Notes under the pieces: model-generated
The model's input: only the letters and a program-made list of their open reading frames with translations
What the model was told of the DNA's origin: nothing
Database searches by the model: none
Translations under genes and position numbers: made by a program
Shown here: positions 1 through 10,137 of the stretch, in pieces
Position numbering within the stretch: position 1 is the stretch's first letter
Layout: every line of letters begins with the position of its first letter
NCBI GenBank assembly: GCA_019925095.2
Contig: CM034414.1
Coordinates: 1,838,001-1,902,000, forward strand
Reading direction: 5' to 3'
Source of the DNA: Dendrolimus kikuchii
Taxonomy: Eukaryota; Arthropoda; Insecta; Lepidoptera; Lasiocampidae
DNA: 64,000 bases

Positions 1-728
1 AGTTCATCACGAAGGTTACGTCGCGCTAAACGGACCACAAGAGCACGCGAGCGCGGCTCCAAGGTTTCTTCTTGATTAGTGTTAAGAAAGTGCCTACCAA
101 ATCTTTCTGCACTTACAATATCCCGATTTTCTATGCTTACACCTAACCCCGCTGCAACTGTGATAACCAACTGTGTGGGATTTTCATCCTTCTCCTCAGG
201 AATATTCCTTATCTCCACATCATTAGCTAATATCTCCTGGTCACGATCGTTTAAGGCTGACCTAAGCTGAGTTATTACTGTACTAATTTCAGTAGGTGGT
301 TCACTTTGGACAGAAACACGATTCTCCAATGCTTCCACCCGAGCTTCTAATCCATCGACGCGAATCAAACAAGTGCGTATTTCCATCTTCATATCAGAAA
401 TATCCTGGTGTAAGTTACGCATATCGCGGCGCATAGCCCGTATTTCTTCCATTATTTCCCTGTTACTACAATCCTGGGCGGTATTTTCCTGATGCACGAT
501 TTCCGCGAGATTGCTCATTATTAGCGATGTGTTTGGCACAGGTGTATCGTCTCTGCTATCCTTTGAATCTCCTCTTCTACAATCAGGGCACTTCCAGGTA
601 GCAGCTATAATGCTTTTCGCTGGAATCGCAATACAGCTCTTATGCTGTAATAAATTACATTTGACACATCTGATACCCTCTACTGGAGAAATAAATTTGC
701 GGCAACTACTGCATCTTTCAGATGGCAT
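1..728 (-). CDS. LINE ORF1 (gag-like) protein, PHD finger plus FP-like region, C-terminus beyond window
   Basis: Reading leftward from an ATG at 728-726 the frame stays open for 242 codons and leaves the window at base 1, so the protein is partial. Residues 6-50 carry eight ligands, C6, C9, C21, C24, H29, C32, C47 and C50, the C4HC3 pattern of a PHD-type zinc finger. A charged heptad-like stretch around residues 95-145 looks like a coiled coil. After that comes a segment with VEIRNIPEE and, further on, AERFGR and VVRLARRNLRDE. This resembles the FP/ORF1 family found in insect non-LTR retrotransposons of the CR1/Jockey type. Such ORF1 proteins bind element RNA as trimers or multimers; that role is inferred from the family. 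No stop or frameshift interrupts it, which suggests a young copy. A domesticated host FP-like gene is the alternative. The matching reverse-transcriptase ORF would lie to the left. Confidence 0.72.
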   Translation of the reverse strand, partial: MPSERCSSCRKFISPVEGIRCVKCNLLQHKSCIAIPAKSIIAATWKCPDCRRGDSKDSRDDTPVPNTSLIMSNLAEIVHQENTAQDCSNREIMEEIRAMRRDMRNLHQDISDMKMEIRTCLIRVDGLEARVEALENRVSVQSEPPTEISTVITQLRSALNDRDQEILANDVEIRNIPEEKDENPTQLVITVAAGLGVSIENRDIVSAERFGRHFLNTNQEETLEPRSRALVVRLARRNLRDE

Positions 729-1150
729 TGTTCAGTATATCAAATGTAATATAACTACAGATGCCAAAAAATCACTAGTAAATTATATTAAATATCACTT
801 TTTTCCAGTTTTTGATTGCAGGAGAATAGGTTATCTCTTTGTATTTAGTTGTCTTTCATGGAGATAGAGCTTAAAACACTGGATAACACTGCACATACTG
901 TATATTAATTAAAATATCACTTATTACAAGAAAATAATACCAAAATAATACTGTTTTCGACGGGTCTAGGCCTTCGGGGCATAACAATAGCTTCGCTGGA
1001 AGATCTTCCTTTGAGACGGAGGAGCATTCCATCTCGATCCTCCACCTAGTCGAGACATCACTAAAGGGGCAGGAGGAGTGAGAAGTGAGCAATCGGAACT
1101 CTGATTCATCGTACAAAACACGATAAGCTGGCTTACCATTTCACGCCGAT
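729..1150. other. No gene seen; 5' flank of the LINE ORF1
   Basis: AT-rich sequence with short unsupported frames only. The part next to 728 is probably the 5' untranslated region of the LINE. The part at 950-1110 has mixed composition and I do not recognise it. Confidence 0.4.
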
Positions 1151-1152
1151 AG

Positions 1153-1245
1153 TTTTTTAGCAGCTGGAGTACAGCAAACAGCCTACCTGATGGAAAGTGG
1201 TTACCTTTGCGTATGGACATTTGCAACTCCAGAGATGTCACCGAC
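1153..1245 (-). mobile_element. S1 SINE-like fragment, diverged
   Basis: Matches the 3' quarter of S1 in antisense, including gatggaaagtggttacc and gacatttgcaac, but lost its other end. An old copy. Confidence 0.6.
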
Positions 1246-1302
1246 CAGCTGTCGACTTCGAAGAAGTTTTATGATGTCCTTTTTAAAACCCCATTTTTTA
1301 TG

Positions 1303-1548
1303 GCTGGAGCACAGCAGACAGGCTGACAAACCAACTGTAATGCAGTGGTTACCGTTGCCTATAGACATTAGGAATAACAGAGGTCCTGCCTCGAGGTTGT
1401 TATGGCGGCATACTCTAAATCAAGGGTGGTAGCCATCCAGTCGGGAAAATGCCCTACCACCTGGCTGTGGGTTGTTTTGTCGCCTCTCACAACACAGCCA
1501 TCCGGCCGCAGCAATTAGTATTCTTTTTCGGTTCCTGCACGGATAAAC
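1303..1548 (-). mobile_element. S1 SINE-like retroposon, diverged
   Basis: Antisense S1 running from the cagcagacaggctgac segment to ttcctgcacggat, with a deletion in the middle and many substitutions. Confidence 0.75.
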
Positions 1549-1947
1549 GTAGCGCTGTGAGAAAACCCCAGCTGGGAGGCCATTCCAAATCCCTACGGTG
1601 CGCAAAAGTTCTTGAGAAATGCGAGATTATGTGAGTGTTACAATATAAATCGGGCAGGACCTAAGAGCTGTAACCAAGATTCCGCCATGGCTTTACCACG
1701 TCAGGAGCATTTAGCCAATCTATTTTCAGGGTTATTGATGTTTTAAGTATTATTTTATGCTTACGTTATCCGATTTAGATCTAGATCCAGAGTATTGTTT
1801 TCTTTTCTTCTCCTGTTTCTCCTTCAAAAGATTTGTCTTCTCGGGATCTCTATAAACAAAGAAATATTAAGAGCTGATTTGAACGGACAATCTTTAGTCG
1901 CCTTTCGGAAGACAGCAGACAAACAATTTTCATCCATGCTGGAACAT
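1549..1947. other. No gene or recognised repeat
   Basis: AT-rich sequence. The only frames are short, lack a plausible start context and show no domain. Confidence 0.4.
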
Positions 1948-2012
1948 GGTAGGGTATTTGCCCGTCTAGATAGATGGCTACCACTCCTGGTCTAGAGTGT
2001 GCCACTATAACA
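1948..2012 (+). mobile_element. S1 fragment
   Basis: A short sense piece of the S1 centre (gggtatttgcccg, then the gatggctaccac region), strongly diverged. The next 300 bases hold two imperfect copies of a roughly 70-bp A/T-rich block ending gataccccт-like (around 2090-2115 and 2140-2165) and nothing else. Confidence 0.5.
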
Positions 2013-2319
2013 GTATAATCTTAAAAGATTATATACTGATTCCCAAAGCGGACCATCATGTGTAGTTCTGGGACTTAAATGAGAACCATATACTAGAATG
2101 ATGATACCCCTCCGCTTTATTATCAAATCGGAACTAAACACTAGAATTATGATAACCCCTACGCGCCTCTGCTCCTATTTATTAAAATAAAAATATAGTG
2201 TACACGACTCCCTGCGGCACGAGTAAACCCATGAGGTTTCTGTGCCACAGTTCAAATGTGAATGTAATGTATATGAATGTAAGCATATTGGATAATAAAT
2301 TATATAAAAAAAAAAACAA

Positions 2320-2420
2320 CCTCGAGTTGTTTTCCGCGACATTAGAGGCCAGGTTCCAGTCTCCTTTTAGAGACCGGCATCACATTGGTGTTACAAATGT
2401 CCAAAGGCGATGGTACAACT
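2320..2420 (+). mobile_element. S1 fragment
   Basis: Internal S1 piece in sense orientation, with ggccaggttccagtctcc, then the aaatgtccaaaggcgatgg block. The L-A tail fragment follows 24 bases later. Confidence 0.6.
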
Positions 2421-2443
2421 ACATTTATGCAAGAATAAAAAAA

Positions 2444-2628
2444 GATCGTGTACTAGCAGAAGGTGATGTCAGGAGCCTTAAGAACAGACGAGCTTGCATG
2501 ACAAGAGTTATGATTGTCAAAGAGGCAAGTGAGGTGTGTAAGAATAAGCCTAAATGGCACTCTGTCATTCGTGCCTACCCCGCAAGGGAACTGGCGTGAA
2601 GTTATGTATGTATGTATGTATGTATGTA
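2444..2628 (+). mobile_element. L-A LINE 3' end (5'-truncated), TATG tail
   Basis: Encodes the last 52 or so residues of the L-A reverse-transcriptase protein, from DRVLAEGD to YPARELA and a TGA. A (TATG)n tail follows directly. The body is severely 5' truncated, as expected when target-primed reverse transcription stops early. Confidence 0.88.
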
Positions 2629-2736
2629 ATAAAAAAAAGACGATTTTTATAACAAATCAAGTCGGTAACGCATTAGGACATTACTAATTGATCCGTCATC
2701 GAGCTGTCCAAAGTGAAATAAATGCTTGGAAAGGGT

Positions 2737-2845
2737 ATAATGCCGGAACACAACTCAAGGTTGTTATTGCGGCATACTTTAGACCAGGGGTAGCCATCGA
2801 GACGGGCAAATACCCAACCTGGCTTTGGAGAGTGTTGTCGCCTTC
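2737..2845 (-). mobile_element. S1 fragment
   Basis: Antisense internal S1 piece (ataatgccggaacacaactc through the gggcaaatacc region), truncated on both sides. Confidence 0.65.
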
Positions 2846-2849
2846 ACAA

Positions 2850-3738
2850 CAGAAATGCGCGACATGACACTGGAATGCGCTACCTGTGATGGTCAGGCTT
2901 ACGCAATCTCTTCAGACTATTACCTGAGGCTCTAAAGGGTTTAATGGGTTCAATAAATCGTTTTTTTTTTGCATAAATTGTTTCCGTAATGTGTCTTGAA
3001 TTCGGAGGTAAAGTGATTTTTCGATTTTCGAAGCCATGATAAAGATACAGCAGTTAGAAGCAACAGATGTTCGGTGCGTTGAGTTCTGTACTTGAAACTT
3101 TAAACGCGTTTTTCTCAAAACCATGTTTTTCAAACTTTCCTACATCATATCTGAAAAACGGCTTGTTCGATTCAATTAAAATGTATAGGATCTACTCGGT
3201 ACATCTAGACGTATCGAGTGGACTATTATCATCCCAAAATTTAAATTTCTTTTTGTATCAAAAAGTTCACAAAAAATACATAAAACTCGGAGTTTTTGTT
3301 CCGAAGTCTGTCAAAAATCCAATATTCAACATTTTTTTTTCATCGTAGTCTACTCGGTGTGTTTAAGTATACAGAATAAAACCCTGCCAGGTTTTTTTGT
3401 TTCGGATAAGCCAATCAGCTGATATCACGGAGGGAGTGGGCGTCCATTTTTTCGAGGCGGGTGTCTTCAGAACCACTATAAGTTTAGTTCTACTGAATAT
3501 TTTCAGCTAAAAAATTAACTGTATACTCTTGAAATATATATAAATAAATGGTAAAAAGTTCAAAGTTCTATCTCTTCACTAGTCTTTACAAAAAAATCCC
3601 AAAAAATGCTCAAAAATCAGGGCGTCAAATCAGAGGACCCCCTAAAGTAAAGTCAGTTATCACATCTTTATCTCTCCCATATTTACTTAATTCTGTACAA
3701 TATTACTATGATTATTATTTACATTTATCAACATATGT
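2850..3738. other. No gene recognised
   Basis: About 0.9 kb of AT-rich DNA. Frames of 70-95 codons occur on both strands but have no domain, no splice logic and no similarity to anything I recognise. I treat them as chance. Confidence 0.45.
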
Positions 3739-3742
3739 ATAT

Positions 3743-4147
3743 TGTTACGACCGACAAAGACCGATTCACATCTGCAGTTTATTACCTTACCATTGTCCTA
3801 TTGTACTCGTTTATGGCCGTTTGCGGGCATAATTAGCCAGGTACGTGGATTACGATTTCTAGGAAATTAAGTCGACGATACGGGCGGGCACACTTGTATT
3901 TGTAAAGTATAAAACGACGGGAGGATGGAGAGAGGAGACAGTCTAGCGAGAACCGCGATCAAGACGAGACTTTACATTCGATAACTTATATAGTGACGGA
4001 CTTTGCGCGTGTTATTGAATCGCACATTACGTTTGAACTGATAGTGTTCAGTTATATTTGTACCTGTGTTATACGTGTTTGTATAGTTCTAATAAATTCT
4101 ATAGTAATTCCAACGGCATTTTTAATTCGAGTCCCGCACTCGTAATA
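3743..4147 (+). mobile_element. LTR1 solo LTR
   Basis: Begins TGTTAC and ends GTAATA (from GTAACA), flanked by a perfect 4-bp duplication ATAT at 3739-3742 and 4148-4151. It contains a TATA-like gtataaaa near 3908 and AATAAA near 4090, which set its orientation. There is no internal gag-pol region, so it is a solo LTR left by recombination between two LTRs. LTR structure and duplication length fit a Ty3/mdg4-like element. Confidence 0.88.
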
Positions 4148-4235
4148 ATATTTTTGACTTATTTCTATGTTTATTATACTTGCCATATCAAAATTATATA
4201 TACTTTTTCATTCTAGTTATATTGCAAAACCCTAA

Positions 4236-4560
4236 TGTTGTTTGGAAGAAATTGCTTTTAGTGATAAGACCGCCTATTGTCTTCTGTACTTAAACTTCTT
4301 CTGGATGGCTACCACCCCTGGTCTAAAGTATGTCGCCATAACAACCCTGAGTTGTGTTCCGGCATTAGCGACCAGGTTCCAGTCTCCCTTAAGAGAGCAG
4401 CAGCGCATTTGTAGCAACTTTAGTGTTGCAAATGTCCATAGGCGATGGTAACCGCTTTCCATCAAGTGGGCCGTCTGCCTGTCTGCTGATCTCCTGCAAT
4501 AAAAAAATCTATCTTAATCTTATGCAATAAAGGATATTCTATTCTATCTAAAATTCCTTA
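4236..4560 (+). repeat. F1 repeat (LINE-like 3' tail), split by S1
   Basis: Starts gttgtttggaagaaattgc and continues to the tgtacttaaacttctt segment. It resumes after the S1 insertion with atgcaataaagg and a (TATTC)n-like tail. The same order, without the insertion, occurs at 14474-14590. Other copies are at 29451, 44603 and 51562. Confidence 0.7.
4302..4507 (+). mobile_element. S1 retroposon, 5'-truncated, inside F1
   Basis: Sense copy from the ctggatggctaccacccctg segment to ctgatctcctgcaat and a poly(A) run. Its position inside F1 dates it as younger than that repeat. Confidence 0.9.
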
Positions 4561-4689
4561 AAAATGATACGATGAGAAATGCTTACACAGTGTCCCTCTG
4601 CATCATATCCTTAAATATCTTCAACATCGGCGATTGAGTTTCCTTATCTGATCTTCTTTCATGACTGGAACAGACAGAAATCTGCTTTA

Positions 4690-5446
4690 TTTTTTACTAG
4701 AGTGTGCCCCGCGGCTACGCAGCGTGTCAAATCCTAGGCAGTAGGCTTATTTTACTTTAGGGTGACCCTAATGGTTGGAATGCTCCCCTGCCTCAAAGGC
4801 AGATCTTACAGCGAGGCTATTGTTGTTCTTCGCCGGCCATACAAAGTTCCAACAATAATATATTTATCTGGAAATTTGTATATATATTCTTTGTACGTTT
4901 CGGAAATAGTCTGTGACCTCAATTATTGTACAGCGCCATCTATTGGCTTGTAAGTGTTCCACTACATTACTTCCACAAAAACTTATATTACTTTTAGTTG
5001 TAACAATGAAACTAAGTCCATGTATGTTAGACCACTGTCATGCGAACATACCAGTCGGAGCCAACCTGATTTAAAGTTTGTTAGTGAATTGAAAAAACGC
5101 GATTGCAGCGCCATCTAATTAGCTACTCCGTCTATTCTATGGCAAACAACTTCATTTTCCGGGATAAAGGTATCCTAAGTGCTGATTCGGGATATAAGCC
5201 AGCTATGTGTTGAGTTTCATTTATATAAGTTCAGTAGTTTTCAAAAAGGATGCGATCGAAGCGCCATCTTTTTCGATATTTTCTTCTATCCCGCAGAAAC
5301 GACGACATTTATCGGCATTAAAATTATCCTAAGTTACGCCCCGATATATGAGCTTGCTCTGTGCCGAGTTTCATTTAAATCCGTTCACTAGTTTTCACGT
5401 GATGCTCTAACAGACAGGCAGCTCAGATATGGAGCTCACAAAATGG
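4690..5446. other. Repeat-like non-coding segment
   Basis: Contains a ccccgcggctacgc motif near 4708, like the one at 50740. Two blocks follow with gagtttcatttа-type phrases (near 5211 and 5365) and ttttcacgtgatgctc. These phrases are typical of degenerate insect interspersed repeats. No coding frame is credible. Confidence 0.4.
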
Positions 5447-5490
5447 CGGTCGCGAACGTGGTCGTTGTGAGTCCCTAATGGAACGTAGCC
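5447..5490. repeat. M1 MITE terminal fragment
   Basis: gtcgttgtgagtccctaatg followed by gaacgtagcc is one end of the M1 inverted-repeat element that is complete at 6240-6460. Confidence 0.65.
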
Positions 5491-5610
5491 AAAATGTCTA
5501 TAGCGTCTTCACATATTGGCATTGTCGGGCCCCATATACTTAAGCCTTCCAAACGTCTAAGCTACTGATTCAACACGGTATCTATAATAGGACATAGCAA
5601 CTAATAATAA

Positions 5611-6075
5611 TACATACATACATACATAACTTCACGCCAGTTCCCTTGCGGGGTAGGCACGAACAACAGAGCGCCATTCAGACTTATTCTTACACATCTC
5701 ACTTGCTTCTTTGACATTCATAGCTCTTGTCATGCACGCTCGTCTGTTCTTAAGGCTCCTGCATCACCTTCTGCTAGTACACGATCAATGATGATCATGG
5801 AAGGTGTGTCGTGGCTTTCCACTACTTCTGCATCCATCCACTTTTGCATTGTATATCTGTTTAGTCATTCTTTCCACATGCCCGAACCACAGGAGCATTC
5901 CTTTCCTTACCTTCACCCCGACACTCTCTTTCAGACCAACTCTCTTTCTTACTTCGGTATTACGAACGCGGTCCGCGAGCGTCACTCCGCAGATTTTGCG
6001 CAGTGCTCGCATTTCGACGGCGTTTACTCTACTTTCATGCTCTCTCTTCCATACCCAACTCTCGCTTCCATACGA
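5611..6075 (-). mobile_element. L-A LINE 3' end
   Basis: On the minus strand it encodes YGSESWVWKREHESRVNAVE through LRKICGVTLADRVRNTEV and RGRPRHTF-like motifs (here SSGKPRHTFHD), then a disrupted C-terminus and a (TATG)n tail. A small deletion near 5780 breaks the frame, so it is a pseudogene. Confidence 0.9.
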
Positions 6076-6239
6076 ATAATAATAATGTATATTAAAATAA
6101 TAATTTACTGACCTTTTGTGGTTTATTCTCATTATAATAAAATGACATTTTCAAAAAACTGCTTCTTTATTTTTAGCAATGACGTTTCTACTTTCAAAAG
6201 ATTATTAAAAAAAAAGTTCTCTATGAAGGTGTGATTTTA

Positions 6240-6460
6240 GGCTACGTTCCATTAGAGACTCACAACGACCATGTTCACGACCGCGAGTTCGCAATCGTAG
6301 ACCCAAGTGGAACAGTTATTCGACCCACCTCTTGACATGGATCGTCATGACGTCGATGACGTCATTAGTGAAATTTTCGCCACGACCACAACAGCCGCGG
6401 TCGTCTTGTGGAACGGCTAACGGAGCAGATCGTTGTGAGCTACTAATGGAACGCGCTAGA
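6240..6460. mobile_element. M1 MITE with about 26-bp inverted repeats
   Basis: Left end ggctacgttccattag then actcacaacga; right end tcgttgtgag, then ctaatggaacgcg. The ends are inverted complements with about 3 mismatches in 26. There is no coding capacity. Related ends occur at 5447-5490 and 27893-27995, so this is a dispersed family. Confidence 0.75.
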
Positions 6461-6660
6461 TGTTTTTAATATTCGTAGTCTATAGTTTTTAAATACCATA
6501 TATGGAGGGTAGATGTAAGGAAAACCATGTCTGTATATGAAGAAGTATCTATCGAAGTGCATTAAATTAGGGTGGCGCCACTTTGGCATCAGGGTGAATT
6601 TTAAAGAAAGAGCCAAAAGTTATTAGAATAGTATTATAGTTTTATAAAATTAAATACTAA

Positions 6661-6891
6661 ACAGATATACAATGCAAAAGTGGATGGATGCAGAAGTCGT
6701 GGAAGGCAACGACACACCTTCCATGATCAAATTGACCGTGTACTAGCAGAAGGTGCTGTCAGGAGCCTTAAGAACAGACGAGCGTGCATGACAAGAGTTA
6801 TGAACGTCAAAGAAGCAAGTGAGATGTGCAAGAATAAGCCTGAATGGCGCTCTGTTGTTCGTGCCTACCCCGCAAGGGAATTGGCGTGAAG
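6661..6891 (+). mobile_element. L-A LINE 3' end, tail lost
   Basis: Encodes DGCRSRGRQRHTFHDQ to YPARELA and TGA. Instead of the TATG tail it ends in gaagcgtgaaattaaa, and aaattaaata-type sequence occurs on both sides, a probable target duplication. Confidence 0.85.
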
Positions 6892-7438
6892 CGTGAAATT
6901 AAATATTACAAAATCATTAAAGGCCGTTTGCATAACGATCGCCTTTAAATAAAATTAGTTAATCATATTAAACTGCCTAAATACGTTTTACACAAAACGT
7001 ATCGACAGTTCTTTAAACATATTTAGAGGCAAATTTTGCGTTGTGCTCTCTCTCTGAAAGAAAGAAAGAAAGAAAGAAAGAAAAGATTTATTGACTAAAA
7101 AAATAAAATAAAAATACGACGCTATACATAAAAAACAAACAAATAATACATTCACAACATTTTTACATAAAACACAAAAACATATATGTAATTAATAAAT
7201 AAATATCTAAGGCTTGTACGTCGAGATTTTTAGTCAACGAGGTTGACAACTCAGCATTGTGCTGTATCGAAATTTTTTTAAAATCCCGATATAGCGCTGA
7301 TTTTCAGTGCCAACCTCCATACACCTTACCCAATAACATCTCTATAGATATTGTATATATATAAGTTCGTGTAATAATAATAAGTAATATAATATAATAA
7401 TAAATAAGTTCTCTCTCTTTTCTTTCACCATATCCCAA
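6892..7438. other. Non-coding; (GAAA)n microsatellite
   Basis: A (GAAA)n tract lies at about 7057-7084. It is followed by AT-rich sequence with tagcgctgattttcagtgcc near 7280, a phrase also near 39880. The class of this repeat is unknown. Confidence 0.5.
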
Positions 7439-7580
7439 TTACTTGGGGTCGGCACAATATGTCTTTTCCTTCCACACTCTTCTATTCTGACATACCTCTT
7501 CTGTCACACTGCATATCATCATGTCATCCTTCACACAATCCATCCATCTTTTTTTTGGTCTACCTTTAAATTTGTACCCA
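7439..7580 (-). mobile_element. L-H: LINE reverse-transcriptase C-terminal remnant
   Basis: The minus strand encodes GRPKKRWMDCVKDDM, then EEVCQNRRVWKEKT and YCADPK before a stop. GRPKKRW...D is a conserved C-terminal motif of RTE-type LINE proteins. It differs from L-A, L-C and L-D, so it is a separate family. Only about 45 codons remain. Confidence 0.75.
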
Positions 7581-7668
7581 TCCATCCACGTTGTGCAAGA
7601 CGCCAATTGTATCTACGGGTGTCAAATACGTTTTGTGTTTCTTAAATAAATTTAAGCAACCTAGCAAC

Positions 7669-8142
7669 CTGTCTACAAAAAATATCGTGTAACTATTGTA
7701 GTTATCTCACAATAAGTGTTTTCTTTTATTTTTTTAAATAATTAAAATGCCGTCGTCTCAAAAACTCTTTATTTTGTACCTTGGTATTAATCCTTATCAA
7801 AATAAATTACTCCATATTCAAGAGGAATTCAATACCTTTCTAGAACTTTTGAATTATTCAATTCGGACGTTTCATTCAAAAGATATCGCGATATTTAAAA
7901 TATAAGTATAAGTGTTGTAGCCAAATATACTAATATTGTTTGATTGAACGCGCTAATCTCAGGAACTATTGGTCTGATTTGAAAAATTCTTTCATTGTTG
8001 GATAGCCCATTTATCGAGGAAGGCTATAGGCTATATATCATCACGCTAAGACCAATAGGAGCGGAGCACCAATGAAGAATGTTTCAAAATCGGAGCGTTT
8101 TGAAAGCAAATTCCACGAGGACGACGTCGCGGGCACAGATAC
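7669..8142 (+). mobile_element. Helitron-associated segment with conserved cargo
   Basis: From tgtctacaaaaaatat onward the sequence is shared with 45645-46295. First comes a non-Helitron block that holds a 52-codon ORF. Then comes a Helitron body with aacgcgctaatctcagg and cacgaggacgacgtcgcggg, the last losing its CTAG terminus. At 45 kb the same two blocks are separated by a later insertion. They were probably copied together. Confidence 0.7.
7747..7905 (+). CDS. Small conserved cargo ORF, 52 codons
   Basis: Starts MPSSQKLFILYLGINPYQNK and continues as an acidic, Leu/Phe-rich stretch. The second copy at 45744-45896 has the same first 33 residues with few changes. The copies then differ in frame because this one lacks a T around 7850, so its last 17 codons are probably shifted. 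I recognise no family. It could be the first exon of a captured host gene or chance sequence kept by recent duplication. Confidence 0.35.
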   Translation: MPSSQKLFILYLGINPYQNKLLHIQEEFNTFLELLNYSIRTFHSKDIAIFKI

Positions 8143-8518
8143 TGCTATTCTCAACATTATGTAGCCAAAGAACAATCATTTAGCAACACGCCCTTATAAA
8201 GATGAAAACCGAAAATCATCATCGCCTACCCCCCTGGGAAGATGTTAACGCGAGAGGATAAGCATCAATCCACGGCTGAACCCTAATGCAGGGGTAATAG
8301 ATTCGATTCCCACGTGGATTATAAAACGTTCCTCTAAGCAATTATTTTCAAGTAAAATACAACATATCATATATATTTTTATTGCATGACTACCCTCATT
8401 TTTCTTTATTTATATAAAAAAAGATTTACACATATCGTATGTTTGTTGAAATTATATGGTGAATTTTTTAAAAATTTCCCGCGTAGAAAAGATCTTGCGA
8501 CAACCTTTTATCTATCTA
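8143..8518. other. No gene; tRNA-like inverted repeat
   Basis: At 8270-8322 a pair of complementary 8-mers (aatccacg / cgtggatt) encloses gattcgattccc, which resembles a tRNA T-arm. No complete cloverleaf can be drawn. The rest is AT-rich. Confidence 0.35.
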
Positions 8519-8737
8519 CTAGCTTCTGCCCGCGACTTCGTCCGTGTGGAATAGTTAAAAAAAAGTAAGTTAAAAAAACCCCGATTTTGAAACATTCCTC
8601 ATTGGTGCTCCGCTATAGCCTTCCTCGATAAATGGGCTATCTAAAACTGAAAGAATTTTTCAAATCAGACCAGTAGTTCCTGAGATTAGCGCGTTCAAGC
8701 AAACAAACAAACTCTTCAGCTTTATATATTATAAGTT
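8519..8737 (-). mobile_element. Non-autonomous Helitron
   Basis: On the minus strand it ends gggcagaagctag with CTAG at 8522-8519, and the plus-strand base before is A (3' flank T). The body holds aacgcgctaatctcagg and the gagtttgtttgtttg block near the 5' end. It has the same architecture as 28474-28693. Confidence 0.8.
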
Positions 8738-8756
8738 TTATAAGATAAGATAAGAT

Positions 8757-8940
8757 TAGCGGCCCCGGCAGACGTTGTCCTGTTCTGAAAAAATAAAAAT
8801 CTAGGACCCGATCCCAGCGCTACCTACCGGTTCCAATTATGGGTTTAAACCACCCGGGGACCCATTCAAACACAAAATCACCAAAATCGCTCCAGGTGAT
8901 TGGAAGGATTCTAGAACCCGATCTCAGTGCCACCAACCGG
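8757..8940 (-). mobile_element. Helitron 3'-end fragment
   Basis: Carries agcggccccggcagacg and two accggt-type junctions of the 118-bp module seen at 33967-34280, in antisense. The left edge is CTAA instead of CTAG. It is cut by the S1 tail at 8941. Confidence 0.7.
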
Positions 8941-8984
8941 TGTGCCGTCTGCCTGTCTGCTGAACCCCTGCAATAAAAAATAAA
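8941..8984 (+). mobile_element. S1 3' end only
   Basis: gtgccgtctgcctgtctgct then the gaacccctgcaat end and an A-rich tail. It abuts an antisense S1 at 8993, forming a tail-to-tail pair. Confidence 0.75.
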
Positions 8985-8992
8985 TAAAAAAA

Positions 8993-9206
8993 GACGGCCC
9001 ACTTGATGGAAAGCGGTTACCGTCGCCTATGGACATTTGCAACAGCAAAGGTGCTACAAATACGCTGCTGCTCTCTTAAGAGAAACTGGAACCTGGTCAT
9101 ACTTTAGACCAGGGGTGGTAGCCATCCAGTCGGGAGAATGCCCTACTAGGCCGGTGTCCGCCCGGCCGCAGGAAATTGTATTCTTTCTCCGTTCCTGCAC
9201 GGATGA
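8993..9206 (-). mobile_element. S1 retroposon with internal deletion
   Basis: Antisense S1 from gacggcccacttgatgg to ttcctgcacggat. It is missing the accacctggctgtgggttg block. Confidence 0.88.
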
Positions 9207-9322
9207 TTTTTATAGGTATATTGCTGTGTCGGAAGGTATTCCGCCACAGCTAAAAATCAGTGCCAAACCCGGAGTCTACACATATAACCTAGAGACCCGT
9301 ATAATAGTACATTATGGTACTA

Positions 9323-9421
9323 GTGTGTAACATTGGTGATTACCGCCGAGGCGCCATTGAGACTCGAGCCGTAGGCGAGGGTCTTAAGAGAGCCGAGGAC
9401 GGTAATCATCAATACACACGT
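9323..9421. repeat. Imperfect foldback hairpin
   Basis: gtgtgtaacattggtgatta near 9328 pairs with ggtaatcatcaatacacac near 9402. The stem encloses a C/G-rich loop of about 55 bases. It may be part of the adjoining M2 element. Confidence 0.5.
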
Positions 9422-9434
9422 GTATCATACGACG

Positions 9435-9808
9435 TTTTTCAACACACTTGTGAATAAAATAATAACAAAAACTCATTTTATTTTTAGTAGATAAAAAAAA
9501 GTTATATATGAGTGAAAGTTTTATTTATTAAACACGCACGAGTTAAAATTATCCATTTAAATAAGAAGTTGCATGAAATGAGCAAGCAATAGGAACATTA
9601 ATTTATTTGTTCTATAGAACACCATCTTTTTTTTTTTGAATAAAAACTTTTTTAAGAACGAAGCAACTCAACCAATAAAATTTAAAAAAAAAATCTATAA
9701 CTCACTAGTGAGTTATAATGTTTTTTACTCACAGTTTGATAATGGGTGTCATTCTGTGCCTAATTGCGGTGACCATAGAGCCACTTTATGAGCAAGTGTG
9801 TTGAAAAA
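9435..9808. mobile_element. M2 MITE-like element
   Basis: Bounded by perfect 16-bp inverted repeats, tttttcaacacacttg at 9435-9450 and its complement at 9793-9808. The interior is AT-rich and non-coding, which fits a short non-autonomous DNA transposon. No target duplication is evident. Confidence 0.6.
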
Positions 9809-10137
9809 ATAATTATTTAATTCAGTCACAGCCATAAGTACTCTTCAAAAGCTTGCAATATTAAAGCAAGCATCGCCGCAGTATAAGTTCGTCAAGCGAT
9901 TAAATCGCAATATGTCTGAGTAGTACTTAAAATACGTTCCACTCGGTTTTATATTCATATTTTTATTGCAATTTATTTGACATGCCTCATGTATTTATAT
10001 GTCGATAAAATTTGACAATTTTTTCTAGGTATACAGGTTTTTACCACAAAATACATTTTTTTTTATTCCCTTCCACCTCTTTCATAATTTACGAATGAAG
10101 GTGTTATTTTCCTTGTTAGTGTTTCTTTCTTTTATAT
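9809..10137. other. No gene or recognised repeat
   Basis: AT-rich, with no frame worth reporting. Confidence 0.4.

Noticed and set aside
8270..8322. Possible tRNA gene
   Set aside because: There is a T-arm-like gattcgattccc and complementary ends, but no D-arm or anticodon stem of the right length.
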